Assembly (NCBI RefSeq): GCF_016772475.1
Contig: NZ_CP068595.1
Coordinates: forward strand, 4,402,001-4,466,000
Reading direction: 5' to 3'
Length of the DNA stretch: 64,000 nucleotides
From: Paenibacillus sonchi
GTDB lineage: Bacteria; Bacillota; Bacilli; Paenibacillales; Paenibacillaceae
Of the stretch, positions 36,445 to 44,159 are shown in pieces. A program made the translations under genes and the position numbers. The first letter of the stretch is position 1. Every line of letters begins with the position of its first letter. A model generated the notes under the pieces. The model searched no databases, was not told where the DNA came from, and was given only the letters and a program-made list of their open reading frames with translations.

Positions 36445-37074
36445 ATGTCTTTTATGGAACAACAAGAGCAAAAAGAAGTGACGGATTTGGAGGACATGTA
36501 TCGGCAGTCAGTTATGCTTTCTTTTAATTTGGGTGAAGTTCTATCTGAACGGATTCAACGATTGCCAGAAAGTACATCACCTGATCCGCTTGCCTATCCG
36601 CCGTGTCACTATCGTACCTATATGTTGGATGAGTATCCCGTACATCAGCTTTCTTACCAGGGAATGTTACCACTCTACATGAAGGAAAAGCAGTATAAGA
36701 ACAAGGTTAGGGATTACTATATTCGCGCTACGATGGAAGCAACTGCAAGACTGGATATTCCTTCTCTACGCTCGGCCTTTATATATATTGGTCACTTTTT
36801 TGAGAATTTGATGATTCGTGATTTGGATAATCGCAACCGTAGCTTCTTAATTAATGCCATTCGATACGCTGGATTTATTGAAGATGATTCATGGAAGGAA
36901 ATTGAAGTAATGGAATCTGGGTTTCTGGATTTGGCTCGAAAAAATCATGTTCAGATTTTTATTACGCCTTCTGAAAATGCTATGAAAATGATTGAAAATG
37001 TGCGTCGGAAATATGCTTCAGGGCATGATTTTTCGGGTATGTTCGAACCCGATAACCACCCCATGCGGACTTAA
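36445..37074 (+). CDS. RusA-like Holliday junction resolvase (putative)
   Basis: I chose ATG 36445 (TTGGAG nine bases upstream). The 209-residue protein ends in a domain with IRDLDNRNRSFLINAIRYAG and FIEDDSWKEIEV. The D-x-D-N and later DD residues match the acidic catalytic pattern of RusA endonucleases, which resolve branched DNA. The N-terminal 70 residues are extra compared with a typical RusA of about 120-140 residues. It suits a replication or recombination module on a mobile element. Confidence 0.6.
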   Translation: MSFMEQQEQKEVTDLEDMYRQSVMLSFNLGEVLSERIQRLPESTSPDPLAYPPCHYRTYMLDEYPVHQLSYQGMLPLYMKEKQYKNKVRDYYIRATMEATARLDIPSLRSAFIYIGHFFENLMIRDLDNRNRSFLINAIRYAGFIEDDSWKEIEVMESGFLDLARKNHVQIFITPSENAMKMIENVRRKYASGHDFSGMFEPDNHPMRT

Positions 37075-37311
37075 CCCGATTTTTGCGAAGAAAAAATGCT
37101 GAAAATTCATACTAGACAAGGGGTTATGGGATAGCTGTCAGGAGGCCAAGAGCGAAAAGGTGGGAAGAGGCTACCGCAAAACGCAGTTGAGCGGGAGATT
37201 CTGACCACTCGTTCCACCTCCCCCGTCCATTAACCCAGCAAAACCCCCTTCCAAGTCCACAGCAGCTAAAATAGGGGCGCATTCAATTTCCAGCAGAAAG
37301 GAGTGAATACC

Positions 37312-38241
37312 ATGCCAAGACAGCGAGAATGGACAGATCGCGACCTGTCTATACTGCACGAACTGTATGAGTTAAGAGAGATGACCAAGGGACAAATTGT
37401 GACCAAGCACTTTTCCAATGGTGAAAAATATGGGAATAAACGCCTGTATATCATGAAGAAAGAAGGGCTGATTACTTCGCATGTTTTCGGGAAGAGGATG
37501 GCGGGCCAAACAGTAACCGCGGCCTATGTCCGATTGACCGAAGCGGGGATGGACTTATTAATCGAGCACGGTTTATTGGACAGCAAGAACTATCGGGCAA
37601 GGGATTTGGGTTTGTCTATCCAACAGAGGCAGTACATTACGGATGCAAATGAGCTTTATGTGCAAATACCGGAAGTGCCTTTTATGGACTCACGGGCAAT
37701 CAAACGCAAATATCATCTCAACCGTGGGAATTTGACGGTCGGCGGCTTTCGTACCGCTGAGGGGGACTATATGATCTACCTGCTCATGCCCGATGCTAGA
37801 AACCAGACGCTGATAAAGATCATCACGGAAATTAAGAAGCACCCGAAATTGCGAGGCTACTTGATCTACTACAAAAGCAGGCCCATCAAAGACGCATTTG
37901 AAGGCATGAGTAACAAAATGGGATTAGTAACCGGAGGGATTCCCGTTCATTTGCTGCCGTTCGATGAAATCGGAATCACATTGACTCGGCAGTACATCCT
38001 GTCAACAAACGCGTTTTTAAATCTGCAAAAGTTGTTGTCTCAATATGGGCAGTTAACCCGAGTAAAGGAAGGCAGCAACAAATACGGATTCCTTTATGGA
38101 ATTCGAAGAAGCGACGGGCTTCCAACGCCATATGTCATTGAGGTGCTGATTGGCGACATCATGATTTATAAACGATGCCTAAGAAATTACAATGTGGATG
38201 CTTACCAGAGAGAGGGCGGCGAGTCCTTCTTTTTTGTTTAG
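37312..38241 (+). CDS. Replication-relaxation (Replic_Relax)-like protein
   Basis: ATG 37312 with AAAGGAG upstream. The N-terminus is a winged helix with DRDLSILHELYELREMTKGQ and KRLYIMKKEGLIT, as in the Replic_Relax family (PF13814) of plasmid and ICE proteins. The rest is an alpha/beta domain with MIYLLMPDARNQTLIKIITE and GYLIYYKSRP. The frame stops at 38241. Adding one T to the T-run at 38230-38235 continues as CLETEVERYKQELSSAAHVD to a stop at 38351, so the true C-terminus is probably 37 residues longer. It relates to the C-terminal halves of 38412 and 42592. Confidence 0.65.
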   Translation: MPRQREWTDRDLSILHELYELREMTKGQIVTKHFSNGEKYGNKRLYIMKKEGLITSHVFGKRMAGQTVTAAYVRLTEAGMDLLIEHGLLDSKNYRARDLGLSIQQRQYITDANELYVQIPEVPFMDSRAIKRKYHLNRGNLTVGGFRTAEGDYMIYLLMPDARNQTLIKIITEIKKHPKLRGYLIYYKSRPIKDAFEGMSNKMGLVTGGIPVHLLPFDEIGITLTRQYILSTNAFLNLQKLLSQYGQLTRVKEGSNKYGFLYGIRRSDGLPTPYVIEVLIGDIMIYKRCLRNYNVDAYQREGGESFFFV

Positions 38242-38411
38242 AGACGGAAGTCGAGCGGTACAAACAGGAGTTATCAAGTGCGGCACATGTAGATATTGTG
38301 GGTATCTCGAAAGAAAGCATTGAACGGAGTTTTGAAAGGGGGGATTCGTAAAGCTAAAGCAGACTATTTATCTAACACACATCAAGTAGTGATTTGAAAG
38401 GAGATTTGTAT

Positions 38412-39458
38412 ATGCAAGAACTGGTTTACTTGGAGAACGGCCATCCAGTGACGGATAGCTTGATGGTGGCTGAGGTATTTGGCAAAGTCCACAAAAACGT
38501 TTTGCGTGACATTGAAACATTGGGGTGTAGCGAAGAATTCTCACGGCTCAATTTTGGGCAGTCAACTTATGCTAACGAACGGGGCCGTGAATATCCGAAG
38601 TACACCATCACACGGGATGGATTTACCAAATTGGCGATGGGATACACTGGTAAATCAGCCATGCAGTTTAAAGAGCGCTACATTCAGGAATTCAATCGGA
38701 TGAGCAAGGAATTTCAAGAGATCAAAGACGGAGTCCAGGTACTGAATCAGAAGACGACACCGGAGCTTCTGATCCAAATGGAACAGCCGGAAGTGATCCC
38801 GCTCTACGATCTGAATCAGCCGTGGGCTTTCAAACCGAATCCTGTGTACGTCAGCGCCGTGCTTGATTTTCCGACAAAAGATGTTTTGTTGCAGGCAGTA
38901 GGTTATATCGGAGCGATTGAGCGTGAGCAGATGATTGACCTGTTCGGAGTGGGGCAAAAGCATATTCATTCGATGATGTGCAAAGGAGAGTTGCTTCCTC
39001 ATGAGTTGTGGCTAAATGGACGAAAGCAAATCGTCTATACTTTGGGGCTGCGAGGAAGTGAATGGATGGGTATTAAATCGGAACGCCTTGAATACTGGAG
39101 TATAGCAGAGTTATTGGAGAAGCTGATCTTCTTTGAATTCGTCAAATATTTGCAGGCCAAAGAGCCTTGCGTGTCGGTTGAAATCAAGGCAGAGAAAACA
39201 CCTTTTGTCGGTCGTATTTCACTTGCTGATGATGAATACAAGGTCATTGTTTTGCAGCGTCCAATCAGTCGTTTTGTAATGCCGGAAGATGATGGTACAG
39301 CAATATTTATTTTGACTTCAAATGACGAATATATAATGCCGTTCAAACAACAGTTTGAGCAGGGTGTCCATTACAACTACACTTCCTTTATGCCGGTTAT
39401 CCCAATTGAAAAGTCTACAGATACCGATCCGTTCGACTTTCTGAATGAACTGCCATGA
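38412..39458 (+). CDS. Rha-type regulator fused to a winged-helix/alpha-beta domain
   Basis: ATG 38412 follows AAAGGAGA. Residues 1-100 match the phage Rha family (VTDSLMVAEVFGKVHKNVLR, YPKYTITRDGFTKLAMGYTG, KERYIQEFNRM). The second half has a winged helix (LLQAVGYIGAIEREQMIDLF, QKHIHSMMCKGELL, YTLGLRG) and an alpha/beta end shared with 42592-43293. The protein ends DTDPFDFLNELP, close to the tail of the tubulin-like protein. It overlaps the next gene by ATGA. It is probably a DNA-binding regulator of the element. Confidence 0.7.
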   Translation: MQELVYLENGHPVTDSLMVAEVFGKVHKNVLRDIETLGCSEEFSRLNFGQSTYANERGREYPKYTITRDGFTKLAMGYTGKSAMQFKERYIQEFNRMSKEFQEIKDGVQVLNQKTTPELLIQMEQPEVIPLYDLNQPWAFKPNPVYVSAVLDFPTKDVLLQAVGYIGAIEREQMIDLFGVGQKHIHSMMCKGELLPHELWLNGRKQIVYTLGLRGSEWMGIKSERLEYWSIAELLEKLIFFEFVKYLQAKEPCVSVEIKAEKTPFVGRISLADDEYKVIVLQRPISRFVMPEDDGTAIFILTSNDEYIMPFKQQFEQGVHYNYTSFMPVIPIEKSTDTDPFDFLNELP

Positions 39459-39940
39459 TCGGATTCGTATGGCTCATGCTCACTCTCGGCGGGTGGGTTT
39501 ATTTGTATTGGCGTTTGCCGGATTGTGCAGGTTTCTGGAGTTGGCTCCCGGTTATCTTGTGCTTGATTGTCTACATGTACGGTTGGGTGCTGGAGCATCG
39601 GAATAAGCTGATCTATTTCTTTACGGGTCTTTTGTGGACGGGTATGGCGTTGAGCGGGAGACTCCATGCTTTTTTAAAGGGCCAGCCTGATTCTCCGTTG
39701 TCTGCTGCTGCCGGTTTCCACGCTGCTCTGATTGCCGGACTTATTTTCTCATCGTTCATCACCTTTGCCAATTCCCGTTTGCAGCATAACTTGCTGAATC
39801 GGCGTGGCAATGTCAGCAAGCAGCAACTCGTAGCCGTCAAACCCACTCCCGTTGACCGCTGGAAAAAGCTCAAACGTCTATTTATTCGTAGTCCAGATAT
39901 AGAACTGAACTTAGGTGAAGAAATCCCGATGAAGGAGTGA
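39455..39940 (+). CDS. Membrane protein upstream of the VirD4-like gene
   Basis: The start overlaps the previous stop (ATGA). The 161-residue product has hydrophobic segments at about residues 2-18, 25-45, 50-68 and 85-105, then a basic cytoplasmic tail with DRWKKLKRLF. Position just before the VirD4/TraG-like ATPase (5 bases) suggests that it is a small membrane partner of the coupling protein. No family is recognised. Confidence 0.6.
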   Translation: MIGFVWLMLTLGGWVYLYWRLPDCAGFWSWLPVILCLIVYMYGWVLEHRNKLIYFFTGLLWTGMALSGRLHAFLKGQPDSPLSAAAGFHAALIAGLIFSSFITFANSRLQHNLLNRRGNVSKQQLVAVKPTPVDRWKKLKRLFIRSPDIELNLGEEIPMKE

Positions 39941-39945
39941 GGTGA

Positions 39946-40683
39946 ATGATTCGCTGGAGTGGAAGTGACCTATTTACACACATGCTAGTTGTTGGCCCTA
40001 CCCGCTGCGGGAAGACGGCGACCTTGCTGAAGCCGATCATCTACCAACTGCTTCTCATGAAGAAACGGGGTATCCCCTTGGGACTATCCGTAGTTGAGCC
40101 AAAGGGTGACATGGCAGGCATGGTCAATGAAATGTGCGGGGAAATGAACTTGCCCTGTGTTCATGTCGATCCGACGATTTCAAACAGCGCTCGGTTTCCT
40201 GTGATGAAGGGAGATGAAGACGATGTGGCGGAAGCGACCGTTACCGTGTTGAAATCCATGTTCGGGAAGCAGGAGGCATTTTTCGCCACGGTACAGGAGT
40301 TAGCTGGGCGAAATATCACGAAACTGCTGAAACGTCTTCATCTGGATGATGTCAATTTGGGTGATGTCCTTCGGACGATGCGGGATCAGAAACTGTTGGA
40401 AGATAAGGTGCAGGAGTTGCGTTTCAAGGAAGGTGAGTCCGATCTGGTACAGTTTTTTCAATCCGAGCTACTTGGGGCGCAGAAGGAAAAGTATCAACAG
40501 TTTGTCATTGGCCTTCGCGCCCAATTGGAGAACCTGACTTCAAATCGCCATTTGGAGCCTATTTTAACGGGACACTCCGATTTTGATATGGACAAGCATT
40601 ATGCTGAGGGGGTATCCTTGCCGTCAATACCGCAATGGGGAAGCTGCGAAAAGCTGGGGATGCCTTCGGTCAATTTGTCGTGA
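39946..40683 (+). CDS. VirD4/TraG-like coupling ATPase, N-terminal part
   Basis: The protein starts with a P-loop GPTRCGKTATLLK (residues 13-25) and VVEPKGDMAGMV, the typical N-terminal layout of TraG/TraD-type NTPases that pump DNA in conjugation. The usual N-terminal membrane helices are missing and may be supplied by 39455-39940. The frame fails after AEGV: adding one G to GGGGG at about 40608-40612 gives AEGGILAVNTAMGKLRKAGD and joins the next entry. The full gene would be 39946-41696, about 583 residues. Confidence 0.75.
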   Translation: MIRWSGSDLFTHMLVVGPTRCGKTATLLKPIIYQLLLMKKRGIPLGLSVVEPKGDMAGMVNEMCGEMNLPCVHVDPTISNSARFPVMKGDEDDVAEATVTVLKSMFGKQEAFFATVQELAGRNITKLLKRLHLDDVNLGDVLRTMRDQKLLEDKVQELRFKEGESDLVQFFQSELLGAQKEKYQQFVIGLRAQLENLTSNRHLEPILTGHSDFDMDKHYAEGVSLPSIPQWGSCEKLGMPSVNLS

Positions 40684-41696
40684 TGCATCTGCAAAGCGGA
40701 ACGTTCCGCAGGCCGGGAACGGAGCGCACGCGCGTACCGCATATCATGATCGTAGATGAATATTCACGCTATATTAACCCAGATGTGGAGCTGTTTCTGT
40801 CCATTGCCGCTGAGTTCAAGACAGCCGGGATTTTCGCGATTCAGTCTCTAGGCCAACTTGAAGTCGAGAGCGGGAAAATCAACGCCAAAGCCATGAAGCA
40901 ATCCATCCTGACCAGTTGCCGGAATAAAATTTCGTTTGGCGGCTTGGCGTACCAGGATGCAGTAGAATTCAGCCGGGAGTTTGGCAAAAAGCAGATTATC
41001 AGTAGACAAAGCACGTTCAAACAGCAGTTGCTCCTTCCGAACATCCTGCCTGAAAACTACCGGGATACGGAAAAGGAAGAAGACCGCATATTCTACACGC
41101 AATTGATGGACGGCTTGCCGAAGTTTCATTACGTAGCGAAGCTGCTGGAGGACGGAACGCCGCTGCCACCGAAGATCGGCAAGGGCGTGTTCGTGCCGCA
41201 GGATTGGAAAGAGCGGCGGGAATGGGAACCTGCAAAAAAGTTCTGGGCGTTTAAACATCATTTCAAACACAAACATGATGAGCAGATTTCGGATCAGGTT
41301 ACAGCACAGAAAATTGAGGAACAAAAAGGAGAGAAAACGGCATTTCCATCAAGACTGACCTTCATAAGCAGTGAACAAAAAGAATCTGATAAGAGAACAG
41401 AAGCACTTATAAAAGACATTTCACATATTCCTACACATATTAAAGTCAGGGAAGAAAACGCATTTGAAATGTATTTATTTTGTTGGATTTTAGATGAGTT
41501 AAAGCTCGAATATAACGAGAATGATTTATGGGGAGACATCACCCAACACGAAGATGCCAATACAGCCTTTGATATGCTGTCTCGGATTTATGGAAGTAAA
41601 AACCCTACTCTAATAAAATTACACAGTGAATTTCAGCTTCACAAACAGCAAGTAATGCAACCTAATGTAGCACTTGAAGAAGACCCATTTGAGTAA
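40635..41696 (+). CDS. VirD4/TraG-like coupling ATPase, C-terminal part
   Basis: This is the continuation of 39946-40683 after a lost G. It carries the Walker B strand HIMIVDEYSRYINPD and the post-Walker-B motif FAIQSLGQLE, with GTFRRPGTERTRVPH before. After the ATPase core there is a variable tail of about 150 residues that ends ALEEDPFE. There is no independent ribosome binding site at 40635. The ATPase probably works in conjugative DNA transfer; no relaxase is visible in the window. Confidence 0.75.
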   Translation: MGKLRKAGDAFGQFVVMHLQSGTFRRPGTERTRVPHIMIVDEYSRYINPDVELFLSIAAEFKTAGIFAIQSLGQLEVESGKINAKAMKQSILTSCRNKISFGGLAYQDAVEFSREFGKKQIISRQSTFKQQLLLPNILPENYRDTEKEEDRIFYTQLMDGLPKFHYVAKLLEDGTPLPPKIGKGVFVPQDWKERREWEPAKKFWAFKHHFKHKHDEQISDQVTAQKIEEQKGEKTAFPSRLTFISSEQKESDKRTEALIKDISHIPTHIKVREENAFEMYLFCWILDELKLEYNENDLWGDITQHEDANTAFDMLSRIYGSKNPTLIKLHSEFQLHKQQVMQPNVALEEDPFE

Positions 41697-41761
41697 CACC
41701 CTCACTGACCTTCGGTGAGGTTATTTATATTGCCAAAATTTTAATTATGGAGGTTTTACAC

Positions 41762-42580
41762 ATGAGCGAAGAACTGAAGCGTGTACTGATTGAAGGTTAT
41801 GACAAGGATAAGCTGGAGCAAAGCGGATATGATGAAGGTTGGGCGCAGATATACAGTGCCAAGCAAAACAATCTGATCCTGCAAGCTGAAATGGTCGGGG
41901 TGGAGGTCAAGCTGAAGAAGCTATGCGGTGTGGTGATGGTCGGTGAAGTCCGGGGCTATATTCCACAGGAATTCTCCGGTGTTTCGGACGCACATGCCTT
42001 CCGGCAACTGCTTGGCGAGCCGGTAGCCTTCAAAATCGTATCCTATGACCGTGATGGGGATACTTTCATTGCTTCACGGCAAGCAGCCATAGAACATATG
42101 GAGGGCATGACGTGGAAGTGGCTGGAGCAAGGAGCGGTTATTACCGCCGTGGTACGTTCCATTCAGGCCAAGGTAATGACCGTGGATATTGGCGGGATCT
42201 CTATTGAGCTGCCGGTTCAGGAATTTGGATACGGTTGGACGGAAGACTTGCGAGATGTGGCAGAAATTGGAGATCACTTTAAAGTTAAAGTCTTGAAACT
42301 GGACAGGGAGCAAAAGAAGGTTGTCATCAGCAAAAAGGCGCTGGATAAAAGCCCGTGGCCGGATTGCAGCAAGCGCTATAACACGAGAGGAGAGTATATT
42401 GGGACGGTTTCCGGTGTCGTGGAATACGGTGTTTTTGTAAATCTGGAACGTGGTGTGGATGCCTTGGTTCGGCATATGCCATTTGACAAAGTGAAGCAAG
42501 GCGACCGTGTGTTTCTTCGTATTCTCCGCGTTGACATGAAAAAGGAGCAAATCTTTGGGCAAATTACGCGGAAGCGGTAA
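41762..42580 (+). CDS. S1-domain RNA-binding protein
   Basis: ATG 41762 lies eight bases behind GGAGG. After an N-terminal region of about 110 residues there are two S1-type OB folds: GAVITAVVRSIQAKVMTVDI ... KVKVLKLDREQKKVVISKKA and GEYIGTVSGVVEYGVFVNLE ... GDRVFLRILRVDMKKEQIFG. The layout resembles RpsA-like or general-stress S1 proteins carried by large plasmids and phages. The RNA target is unknown. A short hairpin (CCTCACTGACCTTCGGTGAGG) lies between this gene and the VirD4-like gene. Confidence 0.75.
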   Translation: MSEELKRVLIEGYDKDKLEQSGYDEGWAQIYSAKQNNLILQAEMVGVEVKLKKLCGVVMVGEVRGYIPQEFSGVSDAHAFRQLLGEPVAFKIVSYDRDGDTFIASRQAAIEHMEGMTWKWLEQGAVITAVVRSIQAKVMTVDIGGISIELPVQEFGYGWTEDLRDVAEIGDHFKVKVLKLDREQKKVVISKKALDKSPWPDCSKRYNTRGEYIGTVSGVVEYGVFVNLERGVDALVRHMPFDKVKQGDRVFLRILRVDMKKEQIFGQITRKR

Positions 42581-42591
42581 GGAGGCGCAGG

Positions 42592-43293
42592 ATGGAGAAA
42601 CAGCATGGAGATCGGGCAGAAGCCCGGTCTCCCTTTTCATTAACGCATGAATGGATGTTTGTTCCTACGATTCTATCAGAGCCGATTTCCGCGGGCTATG
42701 CTCCGATTCGGTTGCCGATGGAAGAGATTGGGCTTCAAGCCATCGGGCAAATTGGCTGTATCGGCAGCGTGCAGATGACTCGCCTTTTTCATTGGCGCAG
42801 GCATCAGGTGAGGCGAATGCTGGCTGAGAAGAAGCTAGTACAGCACGAGTTAAAAAAGAACAAGAATACCATCCCGATCTTTACGTTAGGCCCGCGGAGT
42901 ATCCAGCTTTTGAAATCCGGTCAGAGTGTGAATAGCTGGAGTCATTGGGATATTCCATCGGTATTATCCAAACTGGTGTTCTTTCAATTTGCTGCTGCTC
43001 TGCATGAGAAACAAAAGGGTTTTCAAATCCTTCCCGCAGCATCGCCATTTACAGGTAAGGTTCAAATTGGGGACCTTCTGCGGTATATATTGGTGGTGCG
43101 CGGAAATTCGGACATGACGGCAACAGAAAGAGAGCTGCGCCGATGTAGTCAGCCGATCATAGTGATAACGGAGAACTTGGAGGAGGTATCCTTGCTAAAT
43201 CCGTTGCTGGCTTCTGCTCGTTTATTACTGGATACGGACTTACGAGAAGACTACACATTTTTTCGGCAGCAAAATGGCATCTGGCAGAGATAA
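42592..43293 (+). CDS. Winged-helix protein paralogous to the Rha-fusion C-terminus
   Basis: ATG 42592 follows AAGGAGG and lies 11 bases after the S1 gene. Residues about 45-110 form a winged helix (LQAIGQIGCIGSVQMTRLFH, HQVRRMLAEKKLVQHEL, IFTLGPRSIQLLKSGQ) that aligns with the C-terminal half of 38412-39458. The alpha/beta end reads ILVVRG, PIIVITENLEEV and LREDYTFFRQQ. A diverged copy of the last 32 codons lies at 45650-45745, on the other side of the RiPP locus. The function is unknown; a DNA-binding role is inferred. Confidence 0.6.
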   Translation: MEKQHGDRAEARSPFSLTHEWMFVPTILSEPISAGYAPIRLPMEEIGLQAIGQIGCIGSVQMTRLFHWRRHQVRRMLAEKKLVQHELKKNKNTIPIFTLGPRSIQLLKSGQSVNSWSHWDIPSVLSKLVFFQFAAALHEKQKGFQILPAASPFTGKVQIGDLLRYILVVRGNSDMTATERELRRCSQPIIVITENLEEVSLLNPLLASARLLLDTDLREDYTFFRQQNGIWQR

Positions 43294-43530
43294 TAATCTT
43301 TAACACTGTTAGGTCTCCTACTGAGGTAGAGGCCATAATTGCCGTCCAAGGTCTCGGTGTTATCGGATGACTCTCCTTTGTTGTGTATTAGAATTCGTTT
43401 GGAATGTAGTTTTGGCACAAGAGTCACAGTTCTAATAAACAATTAGGAATAGGAAATTGGGTCGTATCCAATTAAAAACTCTTTTTAATAACTTTGTGCG
43501 AATAAACAAATATCTGATTTTTTGTATGTA

Positions 43531-43536
43531 TATAAT
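43531..43536 (+). promoter_or_regulatory. -10 element upstream of the RiPP precursor
   Basis: TATAAT lies in GTATATAATACG, 53 bases before the first precursor start codon. The -35 region is unclear. Confidence 0.35.
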
Positions 43537-43588
43537 ACGTAATCTTTTCAAACAATAAAAGTAAATTCTTGAAGAAAGGAGAATACTT

Positions 43589-43756
43589 TTGGAAAATCAA
43601 GAACAAAAGCAGGGTTTCAAAATTGTAAAAATTAATACACTTCAGGCAAAAGAATTGTCGGATTTAAAAGTTGAAGATTTATGGGTTTTTCAACCTGCTG
43701 ATGCAGTACCATCTGGTGCCACGCTTTGCGGATGCAGAAATATCTGTATAGCATGA
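43589..43756 (+). CDS. RiPP precursor peptide 1, 55 residues
   Basis: The gene starts at TTG 43589, seven bases after AAAGGAG. The 55-residue peptide has a charged leader (FKIVKINTLQAKELSDLK), then LWVFQPADAVPSGATLCGCR and NICIA at the end. The three cysteines (C-x-C-x4-C spacing) all lie in the last ten residues. It is the same length as the second precursor at 43992 and shares about half its residues, with KIVKINTL, KEL, LWV, VPSG and LCGCR conserved. The core is probably the Cys-rich tail, modified by the radical SAM enzyme at 44156. Confidence 0.8.
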   Translation: MENQEQKQGFKIVKINTLQAKELSDLKVEDLWVFQPADAVPSGATLCGCRNICIA

Positions 43757-43793
43757 TAAATTAAAAAAATTGATTACAAACAGAATATGGACA

Positions 43794-43838
43794 GATGATT
43801 CTTCCCAAGACATTTAATTGTATAAGGGAAGAATCATC
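43794..43838 (+). promoter_or_regulatory. 13-bp perfect hairpin between the precursor genes
   Basis: GATGATTCTTCCC pairs perfectly with GGGAAGAATCATC across a 19-base loop. No T-tract follows, so it may stabilise the upstream message, act as a partial terminator, or hide the ATG of the small frame at 43795. Confidence 0.6.
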
Positions 43839-43950
43839 TATAAGTACAGTTGTTAGTGGAGTTTTAAGAAAGCGTATCGGTTACTCAAACTCGCTACTAA
43901 ACAGTGCAAAAAAAATGAATGATTCTAGCTATGCTGAATTATTAGATTGA
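43795..43950 (+). CDS. Small ORF between RiPP precursors, 51 residues
   Basis: An open frame runs from ATG 43795 to TGA 43950. It reads KTFNCIREESSISTVVSGVL followed by RKRIGYSNSLLNSAKKMNDS and SYAELLD, with protein-like composition. The ribosome binding site is weak (GAATATGG), and the start codon is buried in the 13-bp hairpin. It could be a small regulatory or immunity peptide, or the 3' end of a lost gene. I do not recognise it. Confidence 0.35.
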   Translation: MILPKTFNCIREESSISTVVSGVLRKRIGYSNSLLNSAKKMNDSSYAELLD

Positions 43951-43991
43951 TTTGAGCAAATTTAATTAAACTTGAAAAGAGGATTCGTGAA

Positions 43992-44159
43992 ATGGAAGAT
44001 GATAGAAAAAAAGTAGGGTTGGAAATTGTAAAGATTAATACTCTTAAAGAAAAAGAACTTGAGAATATAAAAATAAATGAATTATGGGTTATACATCCAT
44101 CTGAAGAAGTACCATCTGGGACTAGGCTCTGTGGTTGTAGAGCGGTGTGTCAAGTATGA
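43992..44159 (+). CDS. RiPP precursor peptide 2, 55 residues
   Basis: ATG 43992 follows AAAGAGGATTCGTGA. The peptide is 55 residues, with leader LEIVKINTLKEKELENIK, a hinge LWVIHPSEEVPSG and the tail TRLCGCRAVCQV. The Cys positions are identical to precursor 1. Its TGA overlaps the probable maturase ATG at 44156, so maturation enzyme and substrate are co-translated. Confidence 0.8.
   Translation: MEDDRKKVGLEIVKINTLKEKELENIKINELWVIHPSEEVPSGTRLCGCRAVCQV

Noticed and set aside
44147..44155. GTG 44147 as start of the radical SAM gene
   Set aside because: ATG 44156 overlaps the precursor stop in the common ATGA form, and the extra three residues add nothing to the N-terminal domain.
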